A stretch of 54,610 nucleotides of DNA from the IMG/VR virus record IMGVR_UViG_3300018910_000023, positions 1-54,610 of that record, one strand, 5' to 3'. The translations under genes were made by a program, and so were the position numbers. The DNA is from a virus. Of the stretch, positions 43,481 to 51,688 are shown piece by piece (the stretch's first letter is position 1; each line of letters opens with the position of its first letter). Under the pieces are notes generated by a model. It was not told where the DNA came from. It worked only from the letters and a program-made list of their open reading frames with translations, and did not search any database.

Positions 43481-43674
43481 CAATCTCCCGCCTCGCTTAA
43501 CATTTTACGGCCAAGATCACATTTCACTTTTATGTGAAGCCGCTCAATATCTGCCAGTGATAACTCATAGAGCTGTCGTCCGTCACCTGATTCATATTGA
43601 CCGTATCGTATCAGTTCATCTATCAAATTATTATGCCGATCGCTGACGGGGTCTACTGCTGATTGATCAATCAA
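43480..43674 (-). CDS. FbpA-like small protein
   Basis: 64 residues; NLIDELIRYGQYESGDGRQL then YELSLADIERLH resembles Fur-regulated basic protein A. In phages the role is unknown. Follows the helicase gene by 16 nt. Confidence 0.65.
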   Translation of the reverse strand: MIDQSAVDPVSDRHNNLIDELIRYGQYESGDGRQLYELSLADIERLHIKVKCDLGRKMLSEAGD

Positions 43675-43690
43675 AATTATCTATCCCTTC

Positions 43691-44995
43691 TTATCCAACC
43701 AAACCGGCATCCATCTTCCTGGCAAGGTTTATGAATCTTCCGTATTCCTTGATAAAGCTGGCTTGTATCATGCCAGTTGGACCGTTTCGCTGCTTGGCAA
43801 GATCAATTTCAATAATGTTTTTTAGTTCAGAATTTTTGTTGTAGTAATCATCGCGGTAAAGAAACATGACGACATCGGCATCTTGTTCGATGCTTCCGGA
43901 CTCCCTTAAATCAGACATCATTGGCCGCTTATCCTGCCGCTGCTCTACCGCCCTGGATAATTGAGAAAGAAGAATGATCGGGATCTTGAATGCTCGGGCC
44001 ATTTCCTTCAATTCCGCAGTAATACTCCCGACCTCTAAGTCCCTTCTTTCATACTTCCCTATAGCTCTGATAAGCTGCAGATAGTCGATGATGACCAAAT
44101 GCTTTTGGTTATCCGGATTTTCTTTTTTCGTCTTTCGAATTTTTGAACGTATATCTGCCAGTGTTTGAGCAGGTTGATCGTGAATGTTGATATTCCATTT
44201 TTCATATTCTCCAATGGCTTTCGTTGCATTCTCATAATCGCGGTCACTAAAGAACTTTCGAGGGTTCTTCCACTTCGATCCCTCGATGTTCCCCAGATTG
44301 CTGAGCAGGCGGTGAGTCAATTGCTTGTCCGGCATTTCAAGTGAAAATATGTCGGTCACTCCGCCTTTCTCACAATTTGATTTCCCCATGTGTAATGCAA
44401 AAGCGGTTTTTCCCATCGATGGGCGGGCGGCTAACACAATTAAATCGTCATTCTGCCAGCCGCCTGTCATAGCGTTCAAATCGATTAATCCAGTGTTGAT
44501 GCCCGTGATGTCCTCCTTCTCTTCGTGCATGTCATTGTAAATCTCCATGAGGACATCCTGTTTCGTTCGAGTTTTTTCAATGCCGATTTCCTGAAGTTCC
44601 ATTGCTCGTTTGTACAGCTCCGTGATACCGTCGTCGGTCGGAGTGTTTGCGAATTCAATTGCGATTTTTTTCATTTCTCGTAATCTATAAGCTTCGTAAA
44701 TCAATGTCTGATAGGCCAAGAAATTGGCGGTGCTGGCCACTGCACTACCTAAGTCAGTTAAATATTGAAGGCCGCCTACTTGTTCAACGGAATCGCCTAA
44801 TTTTGTAACCGTGGTGACCATATCAACGGACTTCCCGAGCTTTTCAACCTCACGCATGGCATTAAAAATGATTTGATGTCTCGTTTCAGAAAAATGCTCG
44901 GGCTGCAGAGACAATTCTTTAATCAAGTCACTTTCTACGAGAATGCAGCCGAGCAGAGCCTGTTCAGCCTCAACGTTTTGGAGAATATTTTGCAT
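43691..44995 (-). CDS. Replicative DNA helicase, DnaB family
   Basis: 434 residues. N-terminal domain (AEQALLGCILVESDLIKELS), linker and RecA-like motor with Walker A RPSMGKTAF (191-199), Walker B HLVIIDYLQLI and the EQDADVVMFLYRDDYY motif. The phage thus brings its own hexameric helicase. Overlaps the loader gene by 26 nt. Confidence 0.95.
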   Translation of the reverse strand: MQNILQNVEAEQALLGCILVESDLIKELSLQPEHFSETRHQIIFNAMREVEKLGKSVDMVTTVTKLGDSVEQVGGLQYLTDLGSAVASTANFLAYQTLIYEAYRLREMKKIAIEFANTPTDDGITELYKRAMELQEIGIEKTRTKQDVLMEIYNDMHEEKEDITGINTGLIDLNAMTGGWQNDDLIVLAARPSMGKTAFALHMGKSNCEKGGVTDIFSLEMPDKQLTHRLLSNLGNIEGSKWKNPRKFFSDRDYENATKAIGEYEKWNINIHDQPAQTLADIRSKIRKTKKENPDNQKHLVIIDYLQLIRAIGKYERRDLEVGSITAELKEMARAFKIPIILLSQLSRAVEQRQDKRPMMSDLRESGSIEQDADVVMFLYRDDYYNKNSELKNIIEIDLAKQRNGPTGMIQASFIKEYGRFINLARKMDAGLVG

Positions 44996-45251
44996 TGCGT
45001 TCCCACTCTTTCTGTTTTGCTAAAAATTCGTTTTTCTCTGGCTGTCTGACTTTAATCTCAGCAATAGATGGTGGAAATCGATTATTTAAAATGTGCTCGT
45101 CCACTTTCGCGAGAACCGGCTCATATGGCAATTTGGTAAGATGATCAATCCAGAGTTCAATTCGCTTTTTACCAACAACACCGGTTAAATCAAATTTTGT
45201 ATAAGCAGCAGCTATTCTTTGCAGGATCTCCATTGCCTGGTTCACTTCCAC
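44970..45251 (-). CDS. Helicase loader/inhibitor, SPP1 G39P-like
   Basis: 93 residues; AMEILQRIAAAYTKFDLTGV and WIDHLTKLPYEPVLAKVDEH resemble the G39P family that loads the phage helicase onto origin DNA. Placed just before the DnaB gene as expected. Confidence 0.82.
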   Translation of the reverse strand: MEVNQAMEILQRIAAAYTKFDLTGVVGKKRIELWIDHLTKLPYEPVLAKVDEHILNNRFPPSIAEIKVRQPEKNEFLAKQKEWERNAKYSPKR

Positions 45252-45253
45252 GT

Positions 45254-46066
45254 TTATCCCCCCATCTGAATGCCGTGCTCTCTGGCGTATTCGGCCAATG
45301 CATCGAAGCTGTTTTGTTTTTTCTTATTAGGGAACTCTTTGACATTCGATTGCTGACGCTGAAGCTTGGCCCATCGATCAAGAATGCCTTTTTCACAGTA
45401 AGCAAAAGATTTGATGGTGTCGGCACGATGTTTCGGCTTGTACTCATCGAATATTTCATCAATCCATTTCAAGATATATTCCAAAGGTATTTTGTCTTTA
45501 AGAAGTCGATTGATCGACTGAGCATCCATAGGCGATAAAAACAAGCTACCTTTCCGCTGCAGAAATTTGTTTTCAATTTGTTGAAAAGCTAAGAGTTTCT
45601 CTTCCTCTTCTTCTCTTCTTAAATTCTTTAATTCTTGTTTTTGTTCCGCGATCGTTCCGTGATCGTTCTGCGGTCGTTTCGTTAAAGGTTCATTATCCGT
45701 TTCGTGAAACGATTCATCTGTGTGGTTAACACCTTGATACAATTGATATTTAACGATGGTAAACAGCGTTCCACTATCCGTTTCGCTAACGGTGATCATT
45801 CCATTTTTCACGAGTTTTTTCACAGAACGTAAAATGGTGCTTTTTGAGACTTTTTTAAACGCCCGTCCTTCTTTAAATTCAAGGTCGTCACATAATTTTG
45901 AATAGGATCTTATATACTGACCTTTTTTCAGCTCGATACCGTTAATTTTTATTCCGTCCTGATGACTTGCCTTTAGCAGAAGTAATGTGAACAACCGAAA
46001 TGTCGTTACATCACTCCATATCTCATGATCAACTATCTTCCGGTGCAGCTTAATCCATCCCTGCAC
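45254..46066 (-). CDS. Phage replication initiator, DnaD/YqaL-like
   Basis: 270 residues. N-terminal winged helix (GWIKLHRKIVDHEIWSDVTT; STILRSVKKLVKNGMITVSE) and C-terminal helical segment ending NSFDALAEYAREHG. Typically carries the origin and recruits the helicase loader. An acidic-basic linker (ELKNLRREEEEEK) separates the halves. Confidence 0.85.
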   Translation of the reverse strand: MQGWIKLHRKIVDHEIWSDVTTFRLFTLLLLKASHQDGIKINGIELKKGQYIRSYSKLCDDLEFKEGRAFKKVSKSTILRSVKKLVKNGMITVSETDSGTLFTIVKYQLYQGVNHTDESFHETDNEPLTKRPQNDHGTIAEQKQELKNLRREEEEEKLLAFQQIENKFLQRKGSLFLSPMDAQSINRLLKDKIPLEYILKWIDEIFDEYKPKHRADTIKSFAYCEKGILDRWAKLQRQQSNVKEFPNKKKQNSFDALAEYAREHGIQMGG

Positions 46067-46067
46067 G

Positions 46068-46241
46068 TCAATCTCCTCCTTTCTGTTTACAAAGAGCTGT
46101 CATGCCGCTGATGCGGACTAAATATAAATTAGGTTCACTTGCCCTTAAGTATCCCTCAACATAGGCGCGGAACAATTCAGCCCGGTTAGGGGCCCCTTCC
46201 GTCATCCACTTGTAACAGAAGGGAATTGTAACCTTAATCAT
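46068..46241 (-). CDS. Small protein between recT and the initiator gene
   Basis: 57 residues if ATG at 46241 (MIKVTIPFCYKWMTEG) is used, overlapping the recT stop by 8 nt; an ATG five codons earlier is possible. Ends 1 nt before the initiator. Soluble, unknown role. Confidence 0.6.
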   Translation of the reverse strand: MIKVTIPFCYKWMTEGAPNRAELFRAYVEGYLRASEPNLYLVRISGMTALCKQKGGD

Positions 46242-47154
46242 CGAATGGGAACTCATCCTGTTTGATGTCTACAGGTTCGCCATCGAATGGATCGGCGGTG
46301 TCCTGCACGCTCGTTTTTTCTTGATTATCTTTTTGTGTCTGTTCTGGCTCAGGATCATCGATAACCGGGCTATCCCCACTTATAAGAAAATTTTCATCAT
46401 CATAGACAGACCGTGCTTCAGCCGTTATATCCTTCCTGACTGTTTCATCCTGAGTAACTTGTTTTTGAATCTCTATGCTGATCGGCAGGTACTTCCACAT
46501 ACGCCGAATTACTGTTTTCTTTGCCATTTCTTCATAATCGGTTTTCCATGGGCCGTTATCTTTCGATTTACTCCGTTTACGTACATTTTCAATATCCTGC
46601 TTACTGAACACCTCGAATTGATACCCGCCGTCTTTAAAATGAGCGACGGCATAAACATGAGTCATTTCCCCTTTTTGTCCTGTAGCAGGTTTATGAACCA
46701 ATTTAGGGTGCAGTCCCAATTCATAATCGAATGTATCCGCTTCATGGACAGTGTGGGCGTATATGCTTTGGATATGTCCTGAGCGCCTGGCAAGATCAAT
46801 CATGCCTTTGTAACCAATTATGAACTGCACTTCTCGTCGTTTTTCTTTGTTGTTCCAAAACGGGACAAAGTAGCAATGCCCTACTAATCCGGGTTCAAGC
46901 CCTAACTGTGCAGATTGCATAACTGCACCAAGTAATGAACCTGGGGAACATTCTTGCAAAGCAGGATTGGTTCTTATAGTGGTTAATGCAATACGTGTGA
47001 TTCGTTCCGGCGTAATATGTTCCGGCAAAGCTTTTTGAAGCTCCGGCTTCATATCTTCCAGATAATCCGCAATTGTTCTGGGTTTCTCCGTTTCTTTTTG
47101 AACGGCATTAGCTTTATTCGCTAACTGATTACGAATGTCTGCGTTTTTAGCCAT
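46234..47154 (-). CDS. recT: RecT family single-strand annealing protein
   Basis: 306 residues; KALPEHITPERITRIALTTI, MQSAQLGLEPGLVGHCYFVP and VQFIIGYKGMIDLARRSGHI are RecT hallmarks; acidic C-terminal tail. Acts with the YqaJ exonuclease in recombination. Overlaps yqaJ by 8 nt. Confidence 0.95.
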   Translation of the reverse strand: MAKNADIRNQLANKANAVQKETEKPRTIADYLEDMKPELQKALPEHITPERITRIALTTIRTNPALQECSPGSLLGAVMQSAQLGLEPGLVGHCYFVPFWNNKEKRREVQFIIGYKGMIDLARRSGHIQSIYAHTVHEADTFDYELGLHPKLVHKPATGQKGEMTHVYAVAHFKDGGYQFEVFSKQDIENVRKRSKSKDNGPWKTDYEEMAKKTVIRRMWKYLPISIEIQKQVTQDETVRKDITAEARSVYDDENFLISGDSPVIDDPEPEQTQKDNQEKTSVQDTADPFDGEPVDIKQDEFPFDD

Positions 47155-48097
47155 TTGCTTTAATCTCCTTTAAACTGAATCTTCTATAAGGCTTAGGTTT
47201 ATTGAATTTCGCAAAGAGCTCAGGGTATTCAGCAGCAAACGCCTTTGTATCAAAACGATTGGCCGTGACAGTTTTCCAAATGACTCGGACATTGCTAGCA
47301 TTCCCGGTCTCATACTCCCCGAGCATCCCCTTTAATTGGTTTTCTGCTTCTTTCAGCTGTTCTTTGGCTTTTTTCTCTTCGACCTTGGCCTCTTTATAGC
47401 GCTCAATCAACTCATTTGCGGCAAGAGGAAGCTCTTTCTCAGCCTCAAAGCCAACAGGATACATATGAGTTAAAAGCTCTGTGGAAGCCTCAGAACCATC
47501 AAACATAGGTGGAATCTCATTCAGGACATGGTTTTCCCAAAATTCCTTTTCAACCTGAATGAGGTATTTGATAAGCTCTTCGTCCCGTTCTACCTTCTTA
47601 TAAACGAATTTGTTTCCGCCGATTAAAACAGCAATCCACCAAGCTTTAAAACCTGTCACCGCCATATAATGCTGGCATTGGACCAGGTAAGCGTCCGGAA
47701 CTTCCTCACCATCCCACTCGTTCTTGAGGTATTCTGACGCCGTTTTACATTCTAGACCCACTTGTTCACCAACAATGAGCCTGTCAACATTGGCAAGCAT
47801 AAAAGGATAATCAGGATGCTGCAGAATGGCCTTGCGACGGCGTACCTTTTTACCCGTCCGCTTTGAAAACTCTCGGGCAACCGTCTCCTCGAGAATATTG
47901 CCCCAATATGCTGCCTCGCCTGATGAGTCCTCTTTCGGAGCCTGCCCAACCTTATCCAGATAGACAGACATTGATGTTTTCCACTTACTCAGCCCGGCAA
48001 TGGCCGCGGCGTCAGATCCACCGATACCCGCTCGCCGCGCTTCAAGCCATTGTTCCTCTGTCATGTTCTCTGTTGGCATGTAAACCTGTGCCAGCAT
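47147..48097 (-). CDS. yqaJ: YqaJ-type viral exonuclease
   Basis: 316 residues from ATG 48097 (TGATG coupling with the upstream gene; a TTG one codon earlier exists). EQWLEARRAGIGGSDAAAIA opening and the nuclease core VGLECKTASEYLK plus VQCQHYMAVTG. It resects DNA ends for RecT. Coiled coil at about 235-265. Confidence 0.93.
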   Translation of the reverse strand: MLAQVYMPTENMTEEQWLEARRAGIGGSDAAAIAGLSKWKTSMSVYLDKVGQAPKEDSSGEAAYWGNILEETVAREFSKRTGKKVRRRKAILQHPDYPFMLANVDRLIVGEQVGLECKTASEYLKNEWDGEEVPDAYLVQCQHYMAVTGFKAWWIAVLIGGNKFVYKKVERDEELIKYLIQVEKEFWENHVLNEIPPMFDGSEASTELLTHMYPVGFEAEKELPLAANELIERYKEAKVEEKKAKEQLKEAENQLKGMLGEYETGNASNVRVIWKTVTANRFDTKAFAAEYPELFAKFNKPKPYRRFSLKEIKANG

Positions 48098-48276
48098 CAA
48101 ACATCCACCCTTCCACGGAAGCTATTCAACTGAAGGTAACGGTCAAATTGTTCCTTTGTATCGAACTGGAAAGCAGGTTTTCGATCTTTCACAGTGATTA
48201 CACCCTTTACTTCTGATAAACGCCATTGATCAAATCGATCTGAACTAAAACTAATGATTCTATATGGTTTTGCCAT
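48097..48276 (-). CDS. Small phage protein, 59 residues, upstream of yqaJ
   Basis: MAKPYRIISFSSDRFDQWRL ... YLQLNSFRGRVDV. Strong AAGGAGG site; the stop overlaps the yqaJ start. First gene of the recombination cluster, small and basic. Just below a 60-residue cut-off, so easily missed. Confidence 0.72.
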   Translation of the reverse strand: MAKPYRIISFSSDRFDQWRLSEVKGVITVKDRKPAFQFDTKEQFDRYLQLNSFRGRVDV

Positions 48277-48369
48277 GTATTGAAACCTCCTTGTTTTTCA
48301 TGAGGCATTTTGATAAACTATCATCAAGAATATTGTGTATTGTGAAAGAGACCTCAAGCCCTTTCACCA

Positions 48370-48396
48370 CCCACTTGTGCAGAGTGGGCTTTTTTT
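48370..48396 (+). terminator. Plus-strand terminator with no plus-strand gene
   Basis: CCCACT, TGTGCAG, AGTGGG, GC, TTTTTTT on the plus strand, facing the early operon. It implies an antisense transcript or only chance. Confidence 0.6.
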
Positions 48397-48610
48397 ATTT
48401 GCCGGTATAAAATTCAAATGCAAGCTCCTCTTTTAAGTAGCGCGGCAGGTTATCGATAAAGATGATTTCGCCTTGATTTTTATCAAAGACATAATCATCA
48501 TGAGCCAGCGATACCTCTTCACCATAGAAATCCCTGACTTTCTCATCCTCTTTCGGAACTGACGCGGGATAGCCCGTACGCTCAATTTGAGTGATGATTG
48601 GATGATCCAT
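48395..48610 (-). CDS. YqaI-like phage protein
   Basis: 71 residues; PKEDEKVRDFYGEEVSLAHD, then DYVFDKNQGEIIFIDNLPRY and LAFEFYTG, the pattern of YqaI of skin. Acidic. Function unknown. Confidence 0.72.
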   Translation of the reverse strand: MDHPIITQIERTGYPASVPKEDEKVRDFYGEEVSLAHDDYVFDKNQGEIIFIDNLPRYLKEELAFEFYTGK

Positions 48611-48622
48611 TCGATTTCCCCC

Positions 48623-48817
48623 TTACAATTTGTGTTTGTCTAATGTCTCGGAAAGTTCGCGGGCGATCTCTTCTAATGCACCCTGAAGCAAAGTGATGTC
48701 GTCTGAATCAGATAGCAACTCAGCTTTGGTCTTCGCTACACAGATCGCCATACGTAGTTCTCCAGCAACTTTTGTTGCATGAAGCAATTCCTCTACAGAA
48801 TCAAATGCTGCACCCAT
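48623..48817 (-). CDS. Small early protein, 64 residues
   Basis: Start at MGAAFDSVEELLHATKVAGE (48817), with AGAAGGTGA upstream; the frame is open to 48922 but the extra part has no ribosome site. Acidic, all helical. About 135 nt of early operon upstream of it holds no other supported gene. Confidence 0.6.
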   Translation of the reverse strand: MGAAFDSVEELLHATKVAGELRMAICVAKTKAELLSDSDDITLLQGALEEIARELSETLDKHKL

Positions 48818-48952
48818 AATTTCACCTTCTTTCTGATGCTTGCGCGCATCGTCACAGCCAGGGACGGTAAATGGAGGGTATACAAATGGAATGGATACGT
48901 CCCCAGCCATGACGACAAGCACAAGCTGGCTTGCCGATTTTCAAATAAAGCT

Positions 48953-49144
48953 TTATAATAAATTCGTCCAGTAGTTTTTATGGCGAAAGCAGTGAGCGTG
49001 GTGGCTTGCTGCTTTTCTCCTTAAGTATCCTTTTATTTCTGCCTCTATCATTAAAAGCCCCGCTGGATTTTCTCTCGCTTTCCTACACTGCACACGAACA
49101 TCCGAAACCTTCTTTAATCCACTTACAGTAAAAACAAAGTTCAC
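48953..49144 (-). CDS. Small early protein, 63 residues
   Basis: GTG start directly after the preceding stop, with GGAAAGGATG upstream. Basic, three Cys/His-containing stretch near the C-terminus (ASHHAHCFRH). Unknown. Confidence 0.55.
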   Translation of the reverse strand: MNFVFTVSGLKKVSDVRVQCRKARENPAGLLMIEAEIKGYLRRKAASHHAHCFRHKNYWTNLL

Positions 49145-49411
49145 TTAAAACATCCTTTCCAATTTTTCGATTAGTTCTGTAGGAGATTGAGACTGTCCCA
49201 TAATCTTCATAGCATCTGAAAATGTCCGCTTGTTTTCTCTCAATCTCTTAAGCTCGTTATGGGATTTTTGAATATCTTTAATAAAACGTTCCGCTTTTTT
49301 TGAATCCCCTTGATGTATAGCTTTAACGAGCATTTTTGATAATTCTTCGATACAAATTACTTCAGCAACCATTCTTTTCAAATCTGACCTAAAAAGTTGA
49401 TTAGCTGTCAT
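49145..49411 (-). CDS. Early protein of unknown function, 88 residues
   Basis: All helical, basic (SDLKRMVAEVICIEELSKML; ERFIKDIQKSHNELKRLREN). ATGA overlap with the upstream gene. Not recognised. Confidence 0.65.
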   Translation of the reverse strand: MTANQLFRSDLKRMVAEVICIEELSKMLVKAIHQGDSKKAERFIKDIQKSHNELKRLRENKRTFSDAMKIMGQSQSPTELIEKLERMF

Positions 49412-49935
49412 TTCGTAATCAATCCTCGGGTTAAAAGCTTAAGCTTGTGCTTACTCCACATCTTTAACCAGTTAATCGAATATTCTTTGCAGATCACTGC
49501 AACAAATTGAGTAAGTGCAGTTATAACATCAAGACACTCTTGAATTGTTTTTTCGATAGATGTTTTATCTGTAACAGAATCAGGTTTAATCGTGAAGATT
49601 TCCATATGCTCTTTTAAAGAATCGATTGCATCTGTCATTTGAATAGTTGATTGTACAGCAGCTGTCATACGATTAACCTCAGCAGCAGGGCCATCTAATC
49701 TAATTGGCCCCCACCCTGAATACTCAGAAGCTGCCTCAATAGCTGACCACGGATCATTATGCTTTTCACTAAAGTACTCGGTCACCTCTGGTTGAACCCG
49801 GTGCCGGCCGTTTTCTTGATGGGATATAGACTCCCTTGACATAAATAAATCGTCTTCCATTGCCATTCGCTGCTGCGTTAGTTTTGCGTCTTTCCTTGAG
49901 GTTTTGGCAGCTTGTGATGCCCTACCAAATTGCAT
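49408..49935 (-). CDS. XRE-like regulator, early operon
   Basis: 175 residues from the ATG at 49935, which has AAAAGGAGC upstream; an earlier ATG lacks a site. N-terminal region AKLTQQRMAMEDDLFMSRES looks like the HTH of XRE-type phage regulators (LTQ...SRESI). The rest is helical. Perhaps an early regulator; certainty is limited to the HTH. Confidence 0.65.
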   Translation of the reverse strand: MQFGRASQAAKTSRKDAKLTQQRMAMEDDLFMSRESISHQENGRHRVQPEVTEYFSEKHNDPWSAIEAASEYSGWGPIRLDGPAAEVNRMTAAVQSTIQMTDAIDSLKEHMEIFTIKPDSVTDKTSIEKTIQECLDVITALTQFVAVICKEYSINWLKMWSKHKLKLLTRGLITK

Positions 49936-50002
49936 TACTAATCGCTCCTTTTCTACCTTTGTCATATTTATTTTTTTGATAAGCTATTAACAGAAAGGAT
50001 TA

Positions 50003-50194
50003 CTAAACAACTTTTGTTTCAATGAGTGCATTAATTAATTCAGTGTATAACTCAGATACAGGCTTTTTATGTTCCCCCCAAATGCGGATATACTTAATTG
50101 CTTTCTCTGGATCGCAGTAAGACAACTGAGCAATTTTTGACGGGATAGCCATTCTCTTTTTGAGAAACTCTGGATCAACAGGAAGTTGATTCAC
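50003..50194 (-). CDS. Small early protein, 63 residues
   Basis: GTG start with GAGGTGATC. MNQLPVDPEFLKKRMAIPSK, helical. Second gene after the Cro-like gene, downstream of an isolated operator copy. Confidence 0.65.
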   Translation of the reverse strand: MNQLPVDPEFLKKRMAIPSKIAQLSYCDPEKAIKYIRIWGEHKKPVSELYTELINALIETKVV

Positions 50195-50222
50195 TTGATC
50201 ACCTCTTTCATAGTTATTTAAA

Positions 50223-50239
50223 GTTCACAATTCGAGAAC
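50223..50239. promoter_or_regulatory. Isolated operator copy downstream of the Cro-like gene
   Basis: GTTCACAATTCGAGAAC, the most symmetric copy of the 17-bp operator, lies between the Cro-like gene and the next early gene, 220 bp from the main cluster. Confidence 0.7.
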
Positions 50240-50242
50240 TTT

Positions 50243-50446
50243 TTATTCAAAAAAAAGTTTGTTTATCTCTACATCTAACGCTTTAGCAACAGTGGGCAAC
50301 TTCTCGGCATTAAGACTTTTCTTACCGGATTCAATCTCACTAATAATGGAAGAGTGTTTATACCCCAACTCAATAGCAAGATAAAACTGAGTTAGCCCTT
50401 TTTCTTTTCTTAGCTCTCTTATTCGTGAACCCAAGATCTCCTTCAA
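50243..50446 (-). CDS. Cro-like XRE regulator
   Basis: TTG start at 50446 with GGGGGTGA 4 nt upstream gives 67 residues; the frame to 50572 would run through the operators. HTH: RIRELRKEKGLTQFYLAIEL then SSIISEIESGKKSLNAEKLP. First gene of the early operon, divergent from the repressor, under the promoter at 50487-50515. It should act at the same operators, as Cro does. Confidence 0.82.
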   Translation of the reverse strand: MKEILGSRIRELRKEKGLTQFYLAIELGYKHSSIISEIESGKKSLNAEKLPTVAKALDVEINKLFFE

Positions 50447-50461
50447 ATTATCACCCCCAAA

Positions 50462-50581
50462 GTTCTCGTTTCGTGAATTCAATTTCATTATAAGTTCACA
50501 AAACGAGAATGTAAAGATTTTTATTCTCGTTTTGTGACATTTTTTTCTCGAATTGTGATTATTTTTTCTCAAATAGAGAAA
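50462..50581. promoter_or_regulatory. Operator cluster between repressor and Cro-like genes
   Basis: 17-bp sites resembling GTTCTCGWWTYGTGAAC at 50462-50478, 50494-50510 (inverted), 50523-50539, 50544-50560 and a weaker one at 50565-50581 (TTTCTCAAATAGAGAAA). The last three are spaced by 21 bp, two helical turns. Likely binding sites for the ImmR-like repressor and Cro-like protein. Confidence 0.82.
50487..50515 (-). promoter_or_regulatory. Early promoter of the lytic operon
   Basis: Minus strand TTTACA (50510-50515), 17-nt spacer, TATAAT (50487-50492). One operator occupies the spacer exactly, so repressor binding would block RNA polymerase. The repressor promoter on the other strand could not be fixed. 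Confidence 0.85.
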
Positions 50582-50651
50582 TAAATAATGTTAAAATTAC
50601 GGTAAAGCGTAATATCGATAAAGCGATAATATTGGGAAGTGAGAATAATTC

Positions 50652-50999
50652 ATGAATTATGCAGATAGATTGAAATTTTTACGTGAAAAAGCGGGGTTAA
50701 CACAAAAATTTGTTGCCCAAAAAATCGGTGTGAAAAATAACACGTTGTCTAGTTATGAATCAGGAAAACGGCAACCTGATTATGAAACCACTAAAAAATT
50801 GGCAGATCTTTATGATGTTTCAATTGATTTTCTCTTAACAGGAAAAGATCATGAGGGAACTAACGATGATATGTGGAAGGAACTTTTAAATCCTAAAACT
50901 CAGTTGCTCTTTAAGGATCTAAAAGACGCACCAGAAGAAAAAATTGATGAGTTAATTCAGTTCTGGGAGTTCATAAAAAACCGCGATAAAAATAACTAA
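50652..50999 (+). CDS. ImmR/XRE-type phage repressor
   Basis: 115 residues; start with GGAAGTGAG. HTH at 5-60 (RLKFLREKAGLTQKFVAQKI, NNTLSSYESGKRQPDYETTK, YDVSIDFLLTG), as in ICEBs1 ImmR and related Bacillus repressors; C-terminal part short and acidic. Followed by an ImmA-like protease, so inactivation is probably by proteolysis instead of self-cleavage. Confidence 0.9.
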   Translation: MNYADRLKFLREKAGLTQKFVAQKIGVKNNTLSSYESGKRQPDYETTKKLADLYDVSIDFLLTGKDHEGTNDDMWKELLNPKTQLLFKDLKDAPEEKIDELIQFWEFIKNRDKNN

Positions 51000-51122
51000 T
51001 AATGATATATTACTTTGTTTTATCCATAGAGCTTTAGAGTGTGAACTTTTTTAAATTTCCGCTCTGAATATAGACAATATCCTTTCATTGGTTTATTATG
51101 TATATCGTTTACACCTTTTACT

Positions 51123-51146
51123 AAGCCTTTGGGCTTTTCTTTTTAT
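51123..51146 (+). terminator. Terminator between repressor and protease genes
   Basis: AAGCC, TTTG, GGCTT, TTCTTTTT. The 194-nt gap also shows AT-rich DNA that may hold a separate promoter for the protease. Confidence 0.6.
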
Positions 51147-51193
51147 CTTCAATACGAACATATATTCCTTTAGTTTTAAGGAGGCAACTACAG

Positions 51194-51679
51194 ATGAAAA
51201 CTATAGTCCCCCATAATACACATCTCGAGGATTGGATTGAGACATTTTACAAGGAAATGAAAATTTCAAATCCCCATGAATTGGATCTCTTAGATATCTC
51301 GCATCGATTAGGATTGAAAGTGGAATTTCTAAACATAGGTAGTCGTTATTATGATGGGATGATCATTCTTGATAACCGACTTTCACCTCAAGAACAGTGG
51401 CAAGATTTTGGACATGAGCTTTGTCACGCTTTAAGGCATGAGGGAAACCAATTGACTATGTCTCCACTCTTCGCTCAACTGCAAGAGATGCAAGCTAAAA
51501 CATTTGCTTATAAATTTTGTATTCCTTCATTTATGCTGATGAAATTAGACTTTTCAAAGCCATACATAGAAACAGCAAAATTAATTGCATCTCATTTTAA
51601 TGTTACATATGAATTTGCTGCAAAAAGAGTAGTTCAATTTAAACCACTACATGTATTAATAAAACAGAAAAAGGGTTGA
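51194..51679 (+). CDS. ImmA/IrrE family metallopeptidase
   Basis: 161 residues; start with AAGGAGG. Zinc-peptidase motif HELCH (74-78, in QDFGHELCHALRHE) and downstream Glu in the QEMQAKTFAYKF helix. In ICEBs1 ImmA cuts ImmR to start excision. It is encoded right after the repressor here. Confidence 0.9.
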   Translation: MKTIVPHNTHLEDWIETFYKEMKISNPHELDLLDISHRLGLKVEFLNIGSRYYDGMIILDNRLSPQEQWQDFGHELCHALRHEGNQLTMSPLFAQLQEMQAKTFAYKFCIPSFMLMKLDFSKPYIETAKLIASHFNVTYEFAAKRVVQFKPLHVLIKQKKG

Positions 51680-51688
51680 TAATTAATT

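Noticed and set aside
46321-46782. 153-codon plus-strand ORF opposite recT
   Set aside because: Complement of recT, with biased Phe/Ile/Leu content and no ribosome site.
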